A program made the translations under genes and the position numbers. From assembly GCF_002028455.1 (NCBI RefSeq), contig NZ_MWUM01000004.1, forward strand, positions 186,001-250,000: a DNA stretch of 64,000 bases. The letters are read 5' to 3'. The DNA comes from Zoogloea sp. LCSB751. GTDB taxonomy: Bacteria; Pseudomonadota; Gammaproteobacteria; Burkholderiales; Rhodocyclaceae. The notes beneath the pieces were generated by a model. It worked only from the letters and a program-made list of their open reading frames with translations. It was not told the DNA's origin and searched no databases. This document shows, piece by piece, positions 8,121-18,593 of the stretch (positions are counted from its first letter, which is position 1; each line of letters starts with the position of its first letter).

Positions 8121-8148
8121 ATTATACATAGCTTCAGGGAAATTGGAA
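8121..8148 (-). promoter_or_regulatory. Promoter of the tRNA-Arg array
   Basis: On the minus strand a consensus -10 TATAAT (8121-8126) is preceded at 16 bp by TTCCAA (8143-8148), a weak -35. The initiation point would lie about ten bases before the first mature tRNA. Confidence 0.65.
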
Positions 8149-8326
8149 GCCTTTCGTTGCCGTTTGATGTCTTTCCCCGCCACGCCCCGGAATTCCCCTT
8201 CTGGCGCCCTTCTTGCCTGCCTATGAACATCCGGGCTTTTACGCGACGAAAACGGAGGGTTTGCGACACGAACTTCCTTTTCACCGCCGGCCCTTGTCGA
8301 TGATCCCACGCTGCAAGGAGCGCACA

Positions 8327-8680
8327 ATGTTCGTCCCCGTCTGCAAACAGAGCTATCTCTACGAAGGTGAAATGGTGCCAGGTATGGCCGGCACCAAGGA
8401 AATCCTGATCGTCTGGGCCGATGGCGGCCAGCCGCGCGCCTTCGACGGTATCTGCCCGCACGGCACCTTTCCGCTGTCGAAGGGCATGTTCAATGGCCGC
8501 ACCCTGGTCTGCCCGTCCCACAACTGGGTCTTCGATGCCCGCAACGGGCACGGCCTGTCGCCGACCGGCTGCCAGATCCCGGAATACGCGATGAAATTCG
8601 AGGACGGCATGGTGTGGGTGGACACCGACGCCAGCGCGGTCAGCGCCCCGTGTGGGACTGGCGGTAGCGGGACGGACTGA
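8327..8680 (+). CDS. Rieske [2Fe-2S] ferredoxin, TmoC-like
   Basis: A 117-residue soluble Rieske protein. The cluster ligands are visible as CPHG (Cys-x-His) and CPSH (Cys-x-x-His) about 20 residues apart. The flanks (LYEGEM, ILIVWADGGQPRAF, FNGRTLVCPSHNWVFDA, GLSPTGCQ) resemble the ferredoxin subunit of toluene/phenol diiron monooxygenases rather than ring-hydroxylating dioxygenase ferredoxins. Such proteins pass electrons from a reductase to an oxygenase. Start ATG at 8327 has AAGGAG upstream. No oxygenase or reductase lies in the window. Its 3' end overlaps the convergent AraC gene by 41 bp. Confidence 0.88.
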   Translation: MFVPVCKQSYLYEGEMVPGMAGTKEILIVWADGGQPRAFDGICPHGTFPLSKGMFNGRTLVCPSHNWVFDARNGHGLSPTGCQIPEYAMKFEDGMVWVDTDASAVSAPCGTGGSGTD

Positions 8681-9560
8681 GTCCCGTGCGACGTTTGACG
8701 AAGCGGCAGAAATAGGCCGGATCGTCGAAGCCCAGGCTGGCCGCGATGCCAGTAACCGGTTCGGTTGTATATAGCAGCAGCCGGCAGGCCTCGCGGGTCA
8801 GGCGTTCGTGGATCACGTCCAGCGCGCGGCCGCCGCACTCGGCGCGGGTCAGGCGGTTGAGGCGTGGCGTGCTGACCCCCAGCTGGCTGGCGTAGCGGGC
8901 CACCGGCCAGTGCTCCAGGTAATGGGCTTCGACCTGCAGCACGAAACGGGTGAACAGCGCCTGATGCACCGCTACCGGGCTCCCCTCCCCCAGCGCCTGC
9001 AGGCGGGCGCCGGCCTGGGCCAGGTGCCAGACGATGGTCTGGGACAGCCAGCGCAAGGGCGGCGAGCCGGCCATGCCGGGGCTCATGAACTCGGCGCTGA
9101 GCTCCCGCAGCAGCGCATCCAGCCGCCCGGCCGTCGGGTCTTCCACATCGAAGTGCAGCACGCGCGGCCCGGCGAACAGCTCACGCAGGGCTTTCCCGAC
9201 CGTTTCCAGCTCGCCCTCGACGAGGAAGTGGCCGCCCAGCGTGAGCACCCGACCCTGCGCTTCCGGTGCAAAGCGGAAGCCATGCACCGTGCCCGGCGGA
9301 ATGATCACCGCCGCCGGTCCCGTCACCTCCTGGCGGCCGGCATCCAGCGCGACGCTCGCCGTCCCTTCGGTGATCCACACCACCTGATACAGGCCGTGGT
9401 GCAGGTGAGGCTGGATCTCCCAGTCGTGGATGCGGCTGCGGGACTGGATTTCTTCAATATGCAGCAGTTCGCGCACCGGCTCCGCCGCTTCACCATACAA
9501 GGTGAAGCTCGGGATCAGCGGCTTGGGTGCAACGAAGCGGGGCTTCACGCGCATGTCCAT
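8640..9560 (-). CDS. AraC/XylS family regulator, PobR-like
   Basis: A 306-residue regulator. The N-terminal cupin-like ligand domain (about 15-180) begins IPSFTLYGE and contains RSRIHDWEIQPHLHHGLYQ, a pattern typical of 4-hydroxybenzoate-responsive PobR-type activators. The C-terminal HTH (about 205-300) has VARYASQLGVSTPRLNRL and the second helix region GIAASLGFDDPAYFCRFVKR. It lies 237 bp downstream of pobA on the same strand, so control of pobA is a natural guess. In Pseudomonas-type loci the regulator is often divergent, so the co-oriented layout is somewhat different. Confidence 0.85.
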   Translation of the reverse strand: MDMRVKPRFVAPKPLIPSFTLYGEAAEPVRELLHIEEIQSRSRIHDWEIQPHLHHGLYQVVWITEGTASVALDAGRQEVTGPAAVIIPPGTVHGFRFAPEAQGRVLTLGGHFLVEGELETVGKALRELFAGPRVLHFDVEDPTAGRLDALLRELSAEFMSPGMAGSPPLRWLSQTIVWHLAQAGARLQALGEGSPVAVHQALFTRFVLQVEAHYLEHWPVARYASQLGVSTPRLNRLTRAECGGRALDVIHERLTREACRLLLYTTEPVTGIAASLGFDDPAYFCRFVKRRTGLSPSRYRQSHTGR

Positions 9561-9572
9561 GCGTGACGCGCC

Positions 9573-9662
9573 TCAGGAAAGGACAGCCACCGGCATCCGG
9601 CCGGCCTCGCCATACAGGGCGAAGCCCGAATGCCACGCGGAAAAATGCGGGAAGAGATGCAT
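9573..9662 (-). CDS. Possible 29-codon leader ORF or remnant upstream of the AraC gene
   Basis: Between pobA and the AraC gene the minus strand encodes MHLFPHFSAWHSGF followed by ALYGEAGRMPVAVLS and a stop. The FALYGEA segment echoes FTLYGEA at the start of the AraC protein, and the underlying DNA (around 9601-9625) resembles the start of that gene (around 9490-9515). It could be a leader peptide, or debris of a duplicated N terminus. There is no strong ribosome site. Confidence 0.3.
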   Translation of the reverse strand: MHLFPHFSAWHSGFALYGEAGRMPVAVLS

Positions 9663-9797
9663 CACGGGACTCCGGAAGCGGCACGACGCCAGCGCTGGCG
9701 CCGATTATGACGCCGCCTCCATCCCGCCGACAGTGCGCGGGCCCACTAGCAGCTAGACAATTCTGCTATGGCCCGCCTGTCGCCAGTCAAATGCCAA

Positions 9798-11066
<1,269 letters not shown>

Positions 11067-11132
11067 TCAGCGAGACGAATTGCACTTTTGAAACGACTGC
11101 GGCCCGCGGCCATCGTCCCTACAAAAATCGGC

Positions 11133-12038
11133 TCAAACCGACCCGGCTTCGCACATCAGGTCGGCAACCAGGCCGCGCAGCCAGCGGTTGGCCGGGTCGT
11201 TATGGAAACGCTCATGCCAGTGCTGGCGCACCGAGTATTCGGGCAAGGGATACGGGACCGGGAAGCAGCGGAAGCGCCCACGGCCGGCCAGCACCTCGCC
11301 GAGACGCTTGGGAATGGTCAGCAGCAGTTCGGTCTGCTCGATGAAAAAGGCCACGCCGACGAAATTGGGAATCCGCAAGGCCACCCGCCGGCGGATACCC
11401 TGGCGGGCCAGCTCCTGGTCCACGATCAGGTGCCCGGTGCCCTGGGTGCTGACCAGCGCGTGCTCTTCCGCCTCGAACTGCTCTGGAGTCAGGCCATCGC
11501 TGATGCGCGGATGGTCGGCGCTCACCATGCATACATAGTGCTGGCGGAACAGCGCCTGCTGGTAGAAGCCCGCTTCCAGCTGCGGGATGAAGCCGATGGC
11601 CAGATCGGCCCGCCCGCTCTCGAGCAGGTCCGACGTATCCGGCGACAGCGGCAGCACCTCGATCTGGATCCGCGGCGCCACCTCGCGCAGGCGCCGCCAC
11701 AGGCCCGGCATGATCACCAGCTGGCTGATGTCGGTCATGCAGATCCGGAAGCAGCGGCTCGATTCCCGCGGATCGAACTCGGTACGTTGTCCCAGCACCC
11801 GGTCCAGCGCCTGCAGCGCCTCACGCACCGATTCGATCAGCGATTCGGCCAGCGGCGTCGGCTCCATGCCGCCAGCGGTACGCACGAACAGCGGATCTCC
11901 GAACTGCTCCCGCAGCTTGCCCAGTGCAATGCTCACCGCCGGCTGCCCCATGTTCAAGGTCTCCGCCGTGCGGCTCACGCTGCGGGACTTGAAGACTTCG
12001 TCGAAGACGCTGAGCAGGCGGGCGTCGAGGGGGTTCAT
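11133..12038 (-). CDS. LysR family regulator, NahR/NodD-like subgroup
   Basis: A 301-residue regulator. The N-terminal winged helix is LLSVFDEVFKSRSVSRTAE through LNMGQPAVSIALGKLREQF, and the C-terminal effector domain ends with QHWHERFHNDPANRWLRGL, a signature of the NahR/DntR/NodD-type branch that senses aromatic compounds. It sits 144 bp upstream of pobA in the same direction, so it could regulate pobA or a distal aromatic pathway. The target is not shown by the sequence. Confidence 0.85.
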   Translation of the reverse strand: MNPLDARLLSVFDEVFKSRSVSRTAETLNMGQPAVSIALGKLREQFGDPLFVRTAGGMEPTPLAESLIESVREALQALDRVLGQRTEFDPRESSRCFRICMTDISQLVIMPGLWRRLREVAPRIQIEVLPLSPDTSDLLESGRADLAIGFIPQLEAGFYQQALFRQHYVCMVSADHPRISDGLTPEQFEAEEHALVSTQGTGHLIVDQELARQGIRRRVALRIPNFVGVAFFIEQTELLLTIPKRLGEVLAGRGRFRCFPVPYPLPEYSVRQHWHERFHNDPANRWLRGLVADLMCEAGSV

Positions 12039-12142
12039 GGTGGGCTATCGGGTCTCGGCTTGTGCTGTTCATCTTACTGCACCGCCCTCGTCCGCATCCA
12101 ATCCAGTCCCGCCCGAAAATTGTCATAAATTCTCATGTCATG

Positions 12143-12171
12143 TTGACACAAAAATGACATTAAATTAAAAG
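12143..12171 (+). promoter_or_regulatory. Predicted sigma-70 promoter of the T6SS VgrG cassette
   Basis: A perfect -35 TTGACA (12143-12148) is followed after 17 bp by TAAAAG (12166-12171), a fair -10. The local DNA is strongly AT-rich compared with its surroundings and lies about 35 bp before the vgrG start, in the gap divergent from the LysR gene. Confidence 0.55.
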
Positions 12172-12206
12172 ACAGGCTTTCCGGCACCGCTGGCAGTGAA
12201 CCGCTC

Positions 12207-14930
12207 ATGTCCTCCTCCCTTGCCTCTGCCCTGTCCAGTCTCCTGAGTGCGCTGAGTCAGGCGAACTGCATCCTCAGACTTCAGTTTCCGGATGACGTAG
12301 CCTCGGCCGTCACGCGCCTGGTGCCCTACCAGGCAAGCGGCAACGAAGCCATCTGCGACGGCATCCGCTATCGCCTGCAATGCCTGGCAGACGACAACCG
12401 GATCGATCTGGCCGACCTGCTGGGCCAGCCCATTGCACTGACCATCGGCGACGACCGCGGCGGGCGCCGGCTGGTGAGCGGCATCGTCACCTCCGCCGAA
12501 CAACGCCTGTCCGACGGATCGGCAACGGCCATCGAACTCGTCTTCCAGGACGCCCTCGCCATACTCCGCCAGCGCAGCACCTGGCGGGTGTTCTGCGAAA
12601 CCTCGGTCGTCGAGATCACCGAACAGATCCTCGCCGAACACATCCGCAGCAACGGCGCACTTGCCCAGGCCTTCAGGTTCGTCGTCAGCGGCCTCCAGAA
12701 AAGCTACCCGAAGCGTGCATTCACCCTGCAGGCAGGCGAAAGCGACCACGCGTTCCTGACCCGCCTGTGGCGCCAGGAAGGCATCGCCTGGAGCTTCAAG
12801 TTCTCGCTCGACAAGGACACACCGCAGCACACGCTGCAACTCACCGACCGACCCGGTGCCTTTCCCGACAATCCCGCCGGTAGCGTGCGCTTCCACCGCG
12901 CCGACGCCACCGAGGATCGCGATGCCGTCGTTGCCTGGCGCGCCTGGCGAACCCAGGCGCCGTCCTCCATCGCCCGCGCCAGCTTCGACTACAAGGCCGT
13001 CCGGGCCATGGAGAACATCCAGCCCACGGTGCTCAAGCAAGGTCAGGCCGGGGATGCGCTGGCCAGCACGCTCACCGACTACCACTACGACGCTCCGCAA
13101 CTGGCCGCCGATGGAGGCCACTACGACGAAATGGGTCGCGCCCGCATCCTGGCCCATGAATTCGCCGCTGCCGGCTGGCGCGGTGAATCCGTCGTCCGCC
13201 AGTTCGCCCACGCCACTGTCTTCGGCCTCAGCGAACACCCGGAGATCGACGCCTGGCCCCGCGACAAGCGGAAGTTCACGCTGACCCGGCTCGAGGTCTA
13301 CGCGCGCAACAACATTCCTCTCGAACCTGCCCTGGAACGCCACCTCACCGCAGGCTGGGACATTCCCGGCAACGACGGCGGCTCTGAAGAACGGGCGGAT
13401 GCGCCCATCTATTACAACCGCTTCGAATGCGTGCAGCAGGACATCGCAGTCGTACCCACTCATTCATCCGCCGACGCCCCCCGCATCGGCATCCTCAGCG
13501 CCATCGTGGTCGGCGCAGAAGGCAGCGAAATCGATGTGGACGACCATGGGCGGGTCGCCGTGCGCTTCCCCTTCGCGCGCCCGGAAGACCATCCCAACGG
13601 CTACGGTACCTCCAGCACACCGCGGGACTCGGCGCGGATCCGCGTAATGCAGCCCTGGGCCGATAACGCCTACGGTGCCGCCTTCTGGCCCCGGGTTGGT
13701 TCCGAAGTGCTGGTCGGCTTCCTGCAAGGCGATCCATCGAGGCCGATCGTCCTCGGCGCCGCCTACAACGGCACCCACGAGCCACCGCGCTTCTCGGGCT
13801 ATGGCAGCCTGCCCGCCAACAGCGCGCTGTACGGGCTGCGCAGCAAGGAGATCAAGGGCAGCGGCTACAACCAGCTGCGCTTCGACGACACCTCGGCGCA
13901 GATCAGCGCCCAACTTTCATCCGATTACACAGCCAGCCAGCTCAACCTCGGCTGGCTCGGCAAGCCACGCCAGGACGGGCAATCCGAAGCCCGCGGCGAA
14001 GGCTTCGAACTGGCCTCCGACGCCGCCGGCGCCCTCCGCGCCGCCAAGGGCCTGCTGCTGTCTGCCTGGTCCCGCTTCAAGGCGTCCGGCGCCCAGTTGG
14101 ACCGACAGGAACTGCTGGGCCTGATGGAAGAGCAGTTGGATTTCTTCAAGCAGATCGGTGACTACGCCGCCCAGCATGGTGGCAAAGCCAACGACAACGC
14201 ACCCCATAGCCAGCTCCACAATGATCTGAAGAGCTGGGAAAACGGTTCCAACACCACCAAGGGCGGGGCCGGAGGCGGCAAGCCGCTGGTCGCCGTCAGC
14301 GCCCCGGCCGGCGTTTACCTCAACAGCCCCGAGGCCGTGGTGACCCATGCCGGCAAGAACGTGGACATCGTCGCCGGCCAGCACCTGCAGTCGGCCTGCG
14401 CCGGCCGCCATACCCTCAACACCGGCCAGGGCATCGCGCTGTTCGCCCAGTCGGAAGGCATAAAGATCCTCGCCCACGACGGCAAGCTGGAACTCCAGTC
14501 CCAGCACGGCGACACCCAGGTCAATGCCAGCCAGAACCTCAAGCTATCCGCCAGCGAAGGCAAGGTGCAGGTCATGGCCGGCGAGGAGATCCTCCTCGCC
14601 GAATCAGGCGGCGCCTACATCAAGCTGGCCGGTGGGCGTATCGAACTCGGCTGCCCCGGCGACTTCATAGTCAAGGCCGCCAGCCACCAATGGTCCGGCA
14701 GCGCCTCAGGCCAGACCGACCTGCCCAAGTTCTCCGCCGGCGACCTCGGCCGCACGCCCGTGCTGGTGCGCGCCACCGACGGCCAGCCCATCGGCGGCAT
14801 CCCCTACTCGATTACCCGTCCCGACGGCAGCACCCTGTCCGGCCACACGGACGCCAACGGCAAGACCACCGCCCTGGAAGGCAGCACCTTCGAAAAGATC
14901 AACGTGCAGTTCTTCGCGCCCGACCAATAA
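12207..14930 (+). CDS. vgrG: Type VI secretion spike protein VgrG with DUF2345 and a C-terminal extension
   Basis: A 907-residue spike protein. The gp27-like base occupies about 20-420, the gp5-like OB fold starts near 427 (ILSAIVVGAEGSEIDVDDHG, then RVAVRFPF) with the conserved WPRVGSEVLVGFLQGDPSRP, and the DUF2345 beta-helix covers about 690-830 with repeated short strands. Residues about 848-907 (GRTPVLVRATDGQPIGGIPY, then DANGKT) look like a small transthyretin/Ig-like domain that could dock cargo. VgrG trimers tip the Hcp tube and carry effectors. The Tle3 gene follows after 18 bp. No other T6SS structural gene is in the window, so this is an orphan vgrG cassette. Confidence 0.95.
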   Translation: MSSSLASALSSLLSALSQANCILRLQFPDDVASAVTRLVPYQASGNEAICDGIRYRLQCLADDNRIDLADLLGQPIALTIGDDRGGRRLVSGIVTSAEQRLSDGSATAIELVFQDALAILRQRSTWRVFCETSVVEITEQILAEHIRSNGALAQAFRFVVSGLQKSYPKRAFTLQAGESDHAFLTRLWRQEGIAWSFKFSLDKDTPQHTLQLTDRPGAFPDNPAGSVRFHRADATEDRDAVVAWRAWRTQAPSSIARASFDYKAVRAMENIQPTVLKQGQAGDALASTLTDYHYDAPQLAADGGHYDEMGRARILAHEFAAAGWRGESVVRQFAHATVFGLSEHPEIDAWPRDKRKFTLTRLEVYARNNIPLEPALERHLTAGWDIPGNDGGSEERADAPIYYNRFECVQQDIAVVPTHSSADAPRIGILSAIVVGAEGSEIDVDDHGRVAVRFPFARPEDHPNGYGTSSTPRDSARIRVMQPWADNAYGAAFWPRVGSEVLVGFLQGDPSRPIVLGAAYNGTHEPPRFSGYGSLPANSALYGLRSKEIKGSGYNQLRFDDTSAQISAQLSSDYTASQLNLGWLGKPRQDGQSEARGEGFELASDAAGALRAAKGLLLSAWSRFKASGAQLDRQELLGLMEEQLDFFKQIGDYAAQHGGKANDNAPHSQLHNDLKSWENGSNTTKGGAGGGKPLVAVSAPAGVYLNSPEAVVTHAGKNVDIVAGQHLQSACAGRHTLNTGQGIALFAQSEGIKILAHDGKLELQSQHGDTQVNASQNLKLSASEGKVQVMAGEEILLAESGGAYIKLAGGRIELGCPGDFIVKAASHQWSGSASGQTDLPKFSAGDLGRTPVLVRATDGQPIGGIPYSITRPDGSTLSGHTDANGKTTALEGSTFEKINVQFFAPDQ

Positions 14931-14948
14931 CCGACCCTGTCCTTCGCC

Positions 14949-17102
14949 ATGACCGCTTCTGGACCCATTACACCCCAGCCCCTGGCCGCCGGCCAGGTCC
15001 TCACCAGCCCCGACCACAGCGAGAAGAAGATCCCCAATCCTCTCCCGCTACCCGGCGTGGTGATCTTCGTGCATGGCGTGAATTCGGACGGCGAATGGTT
15101 CGACGCCAGCGAAGAAGGCTTGTGCAAAGGGCTCAACAAACGGCTGGCCCGGCAGTCGGAGCAGTTGGCGTGCAACGGGCCCGAGGCTGGGCAGTTGAGG
15201 GAAGTGAAATACTCGAATGAACTCACTTCTGTTGGCTTCATCAACCCCGACCGCAGTGCAAAGAACTTCATCGATACGGAAGCACCGCACTGGTCACCCG
15301 TCATCCGCTTCCGCTGGGGCTACAAGGCCAGCAAGGAAGACCTCAAGACCTTCGGCTCCAACATCTGGCTCAACGAGCAGGACTACTGGGGCGGCGGCCC
15401 CTTCGCCAACGGCTGCACCAGTTTGCCCGACCTTTGGAGCGAGGGTACGAACGACCGCCTGTTCCTATGGCTCACCGCCCAACACGTGAACCCGGTTCCG
15501 GGCCGCGACGTCTTTGCCTGCCCACCGCGCAGCTACTACGTCTTCGCTGCGCTCAGGCTCGCCAAGCTGGTCGCATCGATCCGCGCCAAGCAGGCGGACT
15601 GCCCGGTCACCATCGTCTGCCACAGCCAGGGCAACATGGTTGGCATCGCCGCGGCATTTCTCGGCGAACGCCTCGGCGACGCCGTTGCCGACAACTACAT
15701 CCTGTGCAATCCGCCGCTGAGCCTGCGGCCCGATAACCTCGCCGAGCAGTGGACCCAGCGCTACACCATCAGCACCGCCAACCAGACGAGCGGACGCCAG
15801 ACTTCTGCAGCCCGGAACGCAACGCTGGCCCACTACTTCGGGATTCTGCATGCACGCGCCAGCAAGGAGCAGGATGCGGCCAGCATCGACAAGGCCATGG
15901 CCAACGAGAACTGCCCGGTCGGAACCCCATACAAGGCAGGAACGGACCGCAAGACCCACGGCTTCAAGGATCGAACCTATGGCCGCGTCACGCTGTATTG
16001 CTGCCCCCACGACCAGGTCATCTCGGCAACACCGGTGCAGGGCATCGGCTGGCTCGGCATGCATGAAAAGGAAATCAAGGCTTGCAAAGGGGGGGAAGTA
16101 TTCAGCCAACGGGTCTTTGCCCAGGGTTATCCGGTCGGCGCATCACCGGGCGAGTCTTCCGCTTACCACTACTTGGACAACCGCTGGAACAAAGACCTGA
16201 AAGACGGCAAGGATGGTTTCTGGCACCCGCCCTCGCCCACCGCCCGCTTCTCCCTGCGCCATGGCCTGGATGCCAACACCAGCCTGCTCGGCAAGACGAT
16301 GACCGTCGCGACCTGCTGGCTCCTCAGCGCCGTCGATCTCTTCAAGCTCCCAGTCAATGCCAACCCTAAGGAGAACTGGGTCATTCCGATCAATGCGCCC
16401 CCACTGCCCGAGCCCTTCACCCCCAAGGCCCGCCGCTTCGGCCAGGTCAGCGACCAGTTCGACGAGGGCTACGACCCCGGTGGCAATTCACGGAATGCGC
16501 AAAAGCCCAAGGCGGAGAAGGCCGCTGACGATCCCTATGACTCCCACACTACCCTGAAGACAAAGGATGGCTCGATGGAGGACCGTCCGATGGGCGACGC
16601 CAATTCCGAAGCTCAGATGCGCTACGAAGACCGGGCCCGCCTGCGCATGCGGGCCCGGCGCGAAGGGCTGGCAGATGAAAACAACCGGGTCGTTGGCGAA
16701 GACGATCCAGCGCAGGCCAGCGAAGCTCACAAGCAATGGCGCAGCGCCAAGATCAAAACGTTTTTGTCCGAATCGGTTGATCAGAATGCAACGGACCATT
16801 CAACGATTGTCACCAACCCCATGCACGCGGAAAAGGCTATGGCTTACGACGTTGCAATTGGCGTTTGCCGCCTAAGTCAAGACGATTTGCGGGAATTACG
16901 AGTGGAGGCAGACTGGCGATATCTACAAAGTCTAAAACGTGACGATCATCCCCACTGTTACCTGGATGAGTATTTTCAACAAGGGCTAATGAACCATATC
17001 GATATTCACACATGGGCCAACACGCATCCCGACGCTCGCCTCCCCTCAAGCATCCGTGATGAGCGCACAACTCGTGCCCCAGAGTTAGCGGGGCAATCAT
17101 GA
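14949..17102 (+). CDS. tle3: T6SS lipase effector, Tle3 family (DUF3274)
   Basis: A 717-residue predicted phospholipase delivered by VgrG. The alpha/beta-hydrolase oxyanion segment is VIFVHGVNSDGEW (His42), and the nucleophile elbow is VCHSQGNMVG with Ser226 (HSQG at 225-228; the first Gly of GxSxG is Cys). The C-terminal half is the Tle3/DUF3274 region. No signal peptide is present, as expected for a T6SS cargo. It sits between vgrG and the Tla3 adaptor, overlapping the latter by 4 bp, the order seen around known Tle3 effectors. The last quarter (from about 16,700) is noticeably AT-richer than the rest. Activity and target are inferred. Confidence 0.87.
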   Translation: MTASGPITPQPLAAGQVLTSPDHSEKKIPNPLPLPGVVIFVHGVNSDGEWFDASEEGLCKGLNKRLARQSEQLACNGPEAGQLREVKYSNELTSVGFINPDRSAKNFIDTEAPHWSPVIRFRWGYKASKEDLKTFGSNIWLNEQDYWGGGPFANGCTSLPDLWSEGTNDRLFLWLTAQHVNPVPGRDVFACPPRSYYVFAALRLAKLVASIRAKQADCPVTIVCHSQGNMVGIAAAFLGERLGDAVADNYILCNPPLSLRPDNLAEQWTQRYTISTANQTSGRQTSAARNATLAHYFGILHARASKEQDAASIDKAMANENCPVGTPYKAGTDRKTHGFKDRTYGRVTLYCCPHDQVISATPVQGIGWLGMHEKEIKACKGGEVFSQRVFAQGYPVGASPGESSAYHYLDNRWNKDLKDGKDGFWHPPSPTARFSLRHGLDANTSLLGKTMTVATCWLLSAVDLFKLPVNANPKENWVIPINAPPLPEPFTPKARRFGQVSDQFDEGYDPGGNSRNAQKPKAEKAADDPYDSHTTLKTKDGSMEDRPMGDANSEAQMRYEDRARLRMRARREGLADENNRVVGEDDPAQASEAHKQWRSAKIKTFLSESVDQNATDHSTIVTNPMHAEKAMAYDVAIGVCRLSQDDLRELRVEADWRYLQSLKRDDHPHCYLDEYFQQGLMNHIDIHTWANTHPDARLPSSIRDERTTRAPELAGQS

Positions 17103-18568
17103 ATGCTTTTCCCTACAACAGATCACATCCAGTAGCTCTGGCCGCTACCGTATTTTTGGTCAGTTTTTCTCTCGCCCTAATCCTAGCCTGGCACTTCGAT
17201 ACTCAGGTCCCGTTCCATATCTGGACAACGGAGGAAATCATGACTCGTCTACTTGCCGTTCCAACGCTAATTACCGCCTTAGTCGTTACATGGTCACTGT
17301 TTGGGACCTCAAGTACTGCAAGCGCAGTGCCACAGGAATCATCACTAAAACTTGTCTCGTCTGCTCCATTTAAAGCACAAGTTGTCGGTGTCCAGTGGAT
17401 GAACCCACTGGTGCGGCGGGATTACCCTACCGAATGGCAATTGCTATGGGCAATCGGGTTAGCACAACCCAACAAGAATGATGAAGTTGTAAAGGAAAAA
17501 CCCAAGAAATTCTCGTCCGTACAACCCATTGCAGCCATCGTCTGGAACATAAGCGGCAGAGTCACGTTTCCAAGCTTCTTCGGCGGCTACATGGAGGACA
17601 TCCTGCGTCCATTCGGCAATCGTTATGTATTGAACGCCAACTACTTTTACACCATTCAACCAAAGTCCCCGAAAGACTGGCGCGAACTGGCCGGCATTCA
17701 CATCGAATTTGCCCTCCCGGATACGCCCCTTCTGCCTCAGGAACAGGCCATCCATATCGTGCGAAATGCAATGAATGAGGAATTCCAGTTCTACAACCCA
17801 AGACTCTCCACCCGCAACGTCCCCGCCGATGTACACATCTCCGTCGGCGGAGCCAGCGTCGGCTTCGCGTCTCTCACTGCCGCCCTCGACTACCTCAAGA
17901 CCCACCCCAAGGAATCCGTCTGGGCGATGACCTGGGATTCGCCGGATCACCCGAAGGACGAGCAGATGACCGAGAACTGCGTCCTCCTCGTCCTCGCCGG
18001 CCCCGACTTCGACACGAAACGCGAACCGCTCGCCTGGATCGGCTATCCAGCCGTTCGCAAGAGCGAAGACTTCGAAACCCAACCCGACGCATCCCGCCAG
18101 TTGCAGGCCTGGCAAGCCGCCATCCGCGATGCGGCCGCCCAGGCCGACACGACGGTCCCCGCCCTCAGCCACGTCATCCATGACGCCGGTTTCGGCTCCG
18201 ATGCCGCCGGACGCCGGCTGGCACAAGTCGGCCATGCCCTCGGCACGCTCAACCCCGAATTCGATTTCGCGACCCAGACCTTCAACACACCCAAACTGCT
18301 CGGTGACATGCGCGCCGGCACGGCGCTGACCAACGTCGCGCTGGCCATCGCCTGGACGCACCAGAAAGGCAAGCCGGTGCTGGTGCTCGGCACCACCGAA
18401 ACCGACCGCCTCAGCGCCGTCGTCGTCACCCCGCCGGCCCGCCCACGCATCTTCGATCCCAACCGCGACTGGTTCCGCGCCCGCGGCGAAGGCAATGCCT
18501 ATCTGCCCTGGTGGGGGTTGCGCAAGGACGCGGACTGGGCGACTTATCCGCAGGGTTTTTCCGATTGA
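17099..18568 (+). CDS. tla3: Type VI lipase adaptor Tla3-like protein (DUF2875)
   Basis: A 489-residue protein with two N-terminal membrane segments (about 12-31 and 49-66) and a large domain typical of DUF2875 proteins encoded beside Tle3. Recognisable parts include VVGVQWMNPLVRRDYPTEWQ, VHISVGGASVGFASL, and a C-terminal FDPNRDWFRARGEGNAYLPW. In Pseudomonas, Tla3 helps load Tle3 on the VgrG spike. ATGA overlap with tle3 implies translational coupling. The first third has lower GC and different codon use than the last two thirds, suggesting a recombination boundary near 17,800. Confidence 0.82.
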   Translation: MNAFPYNRSHPVALAATVFLVSFSLALILAWHFDTQVPFHIWTTEEIMTRLLAVPTLITALVVTWSLFGTSSTASAVPQESSLKLVSSAPFKAQVVGVQWMNPLVRRDYPTEWQLLWAIGLAQPNKNDEVVKEKPKKFSSVQPIAAIVWNISGRVTFPSFFGGYMEDILRPFGNRYVLNANYFYTIQPKSPKDWRELAGIHIEFALPDTPLLPQEQAIHIVRNAMNEEFQFYNPRLSTRNVPADVHISVGGASVGFASLTAALDYLKTHPKESVWAMTWDSPDHPKDEQMTENCVLLVLAGPDFDTKREPLAWIGYPAVRKSEDFETQPDASRQLQAWQAAIRDAAAQADTTVPALSHVIHDAGFGSDAAGRRLAQVGHALGTLNPEFDFATQTFNTPKLLGDMRAGTALTNVALAIAWTHQKGKPVLVLGTTETDRLSAVVVTPPARPRIFDPNRDWFRARGEGNAYLPWWGLRKDADWATYPQGFSD

Positions 18569-18593
18569 ACATCAGCCATTTCTGGAGGCTGCA

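Noticed and set aside
7396..8131. Open frames reading through the tRNA-Arg array
   Set aside because: They translate tRNA sequence (repeated ARPAGFEPTTPW stretches) and are not proteins.
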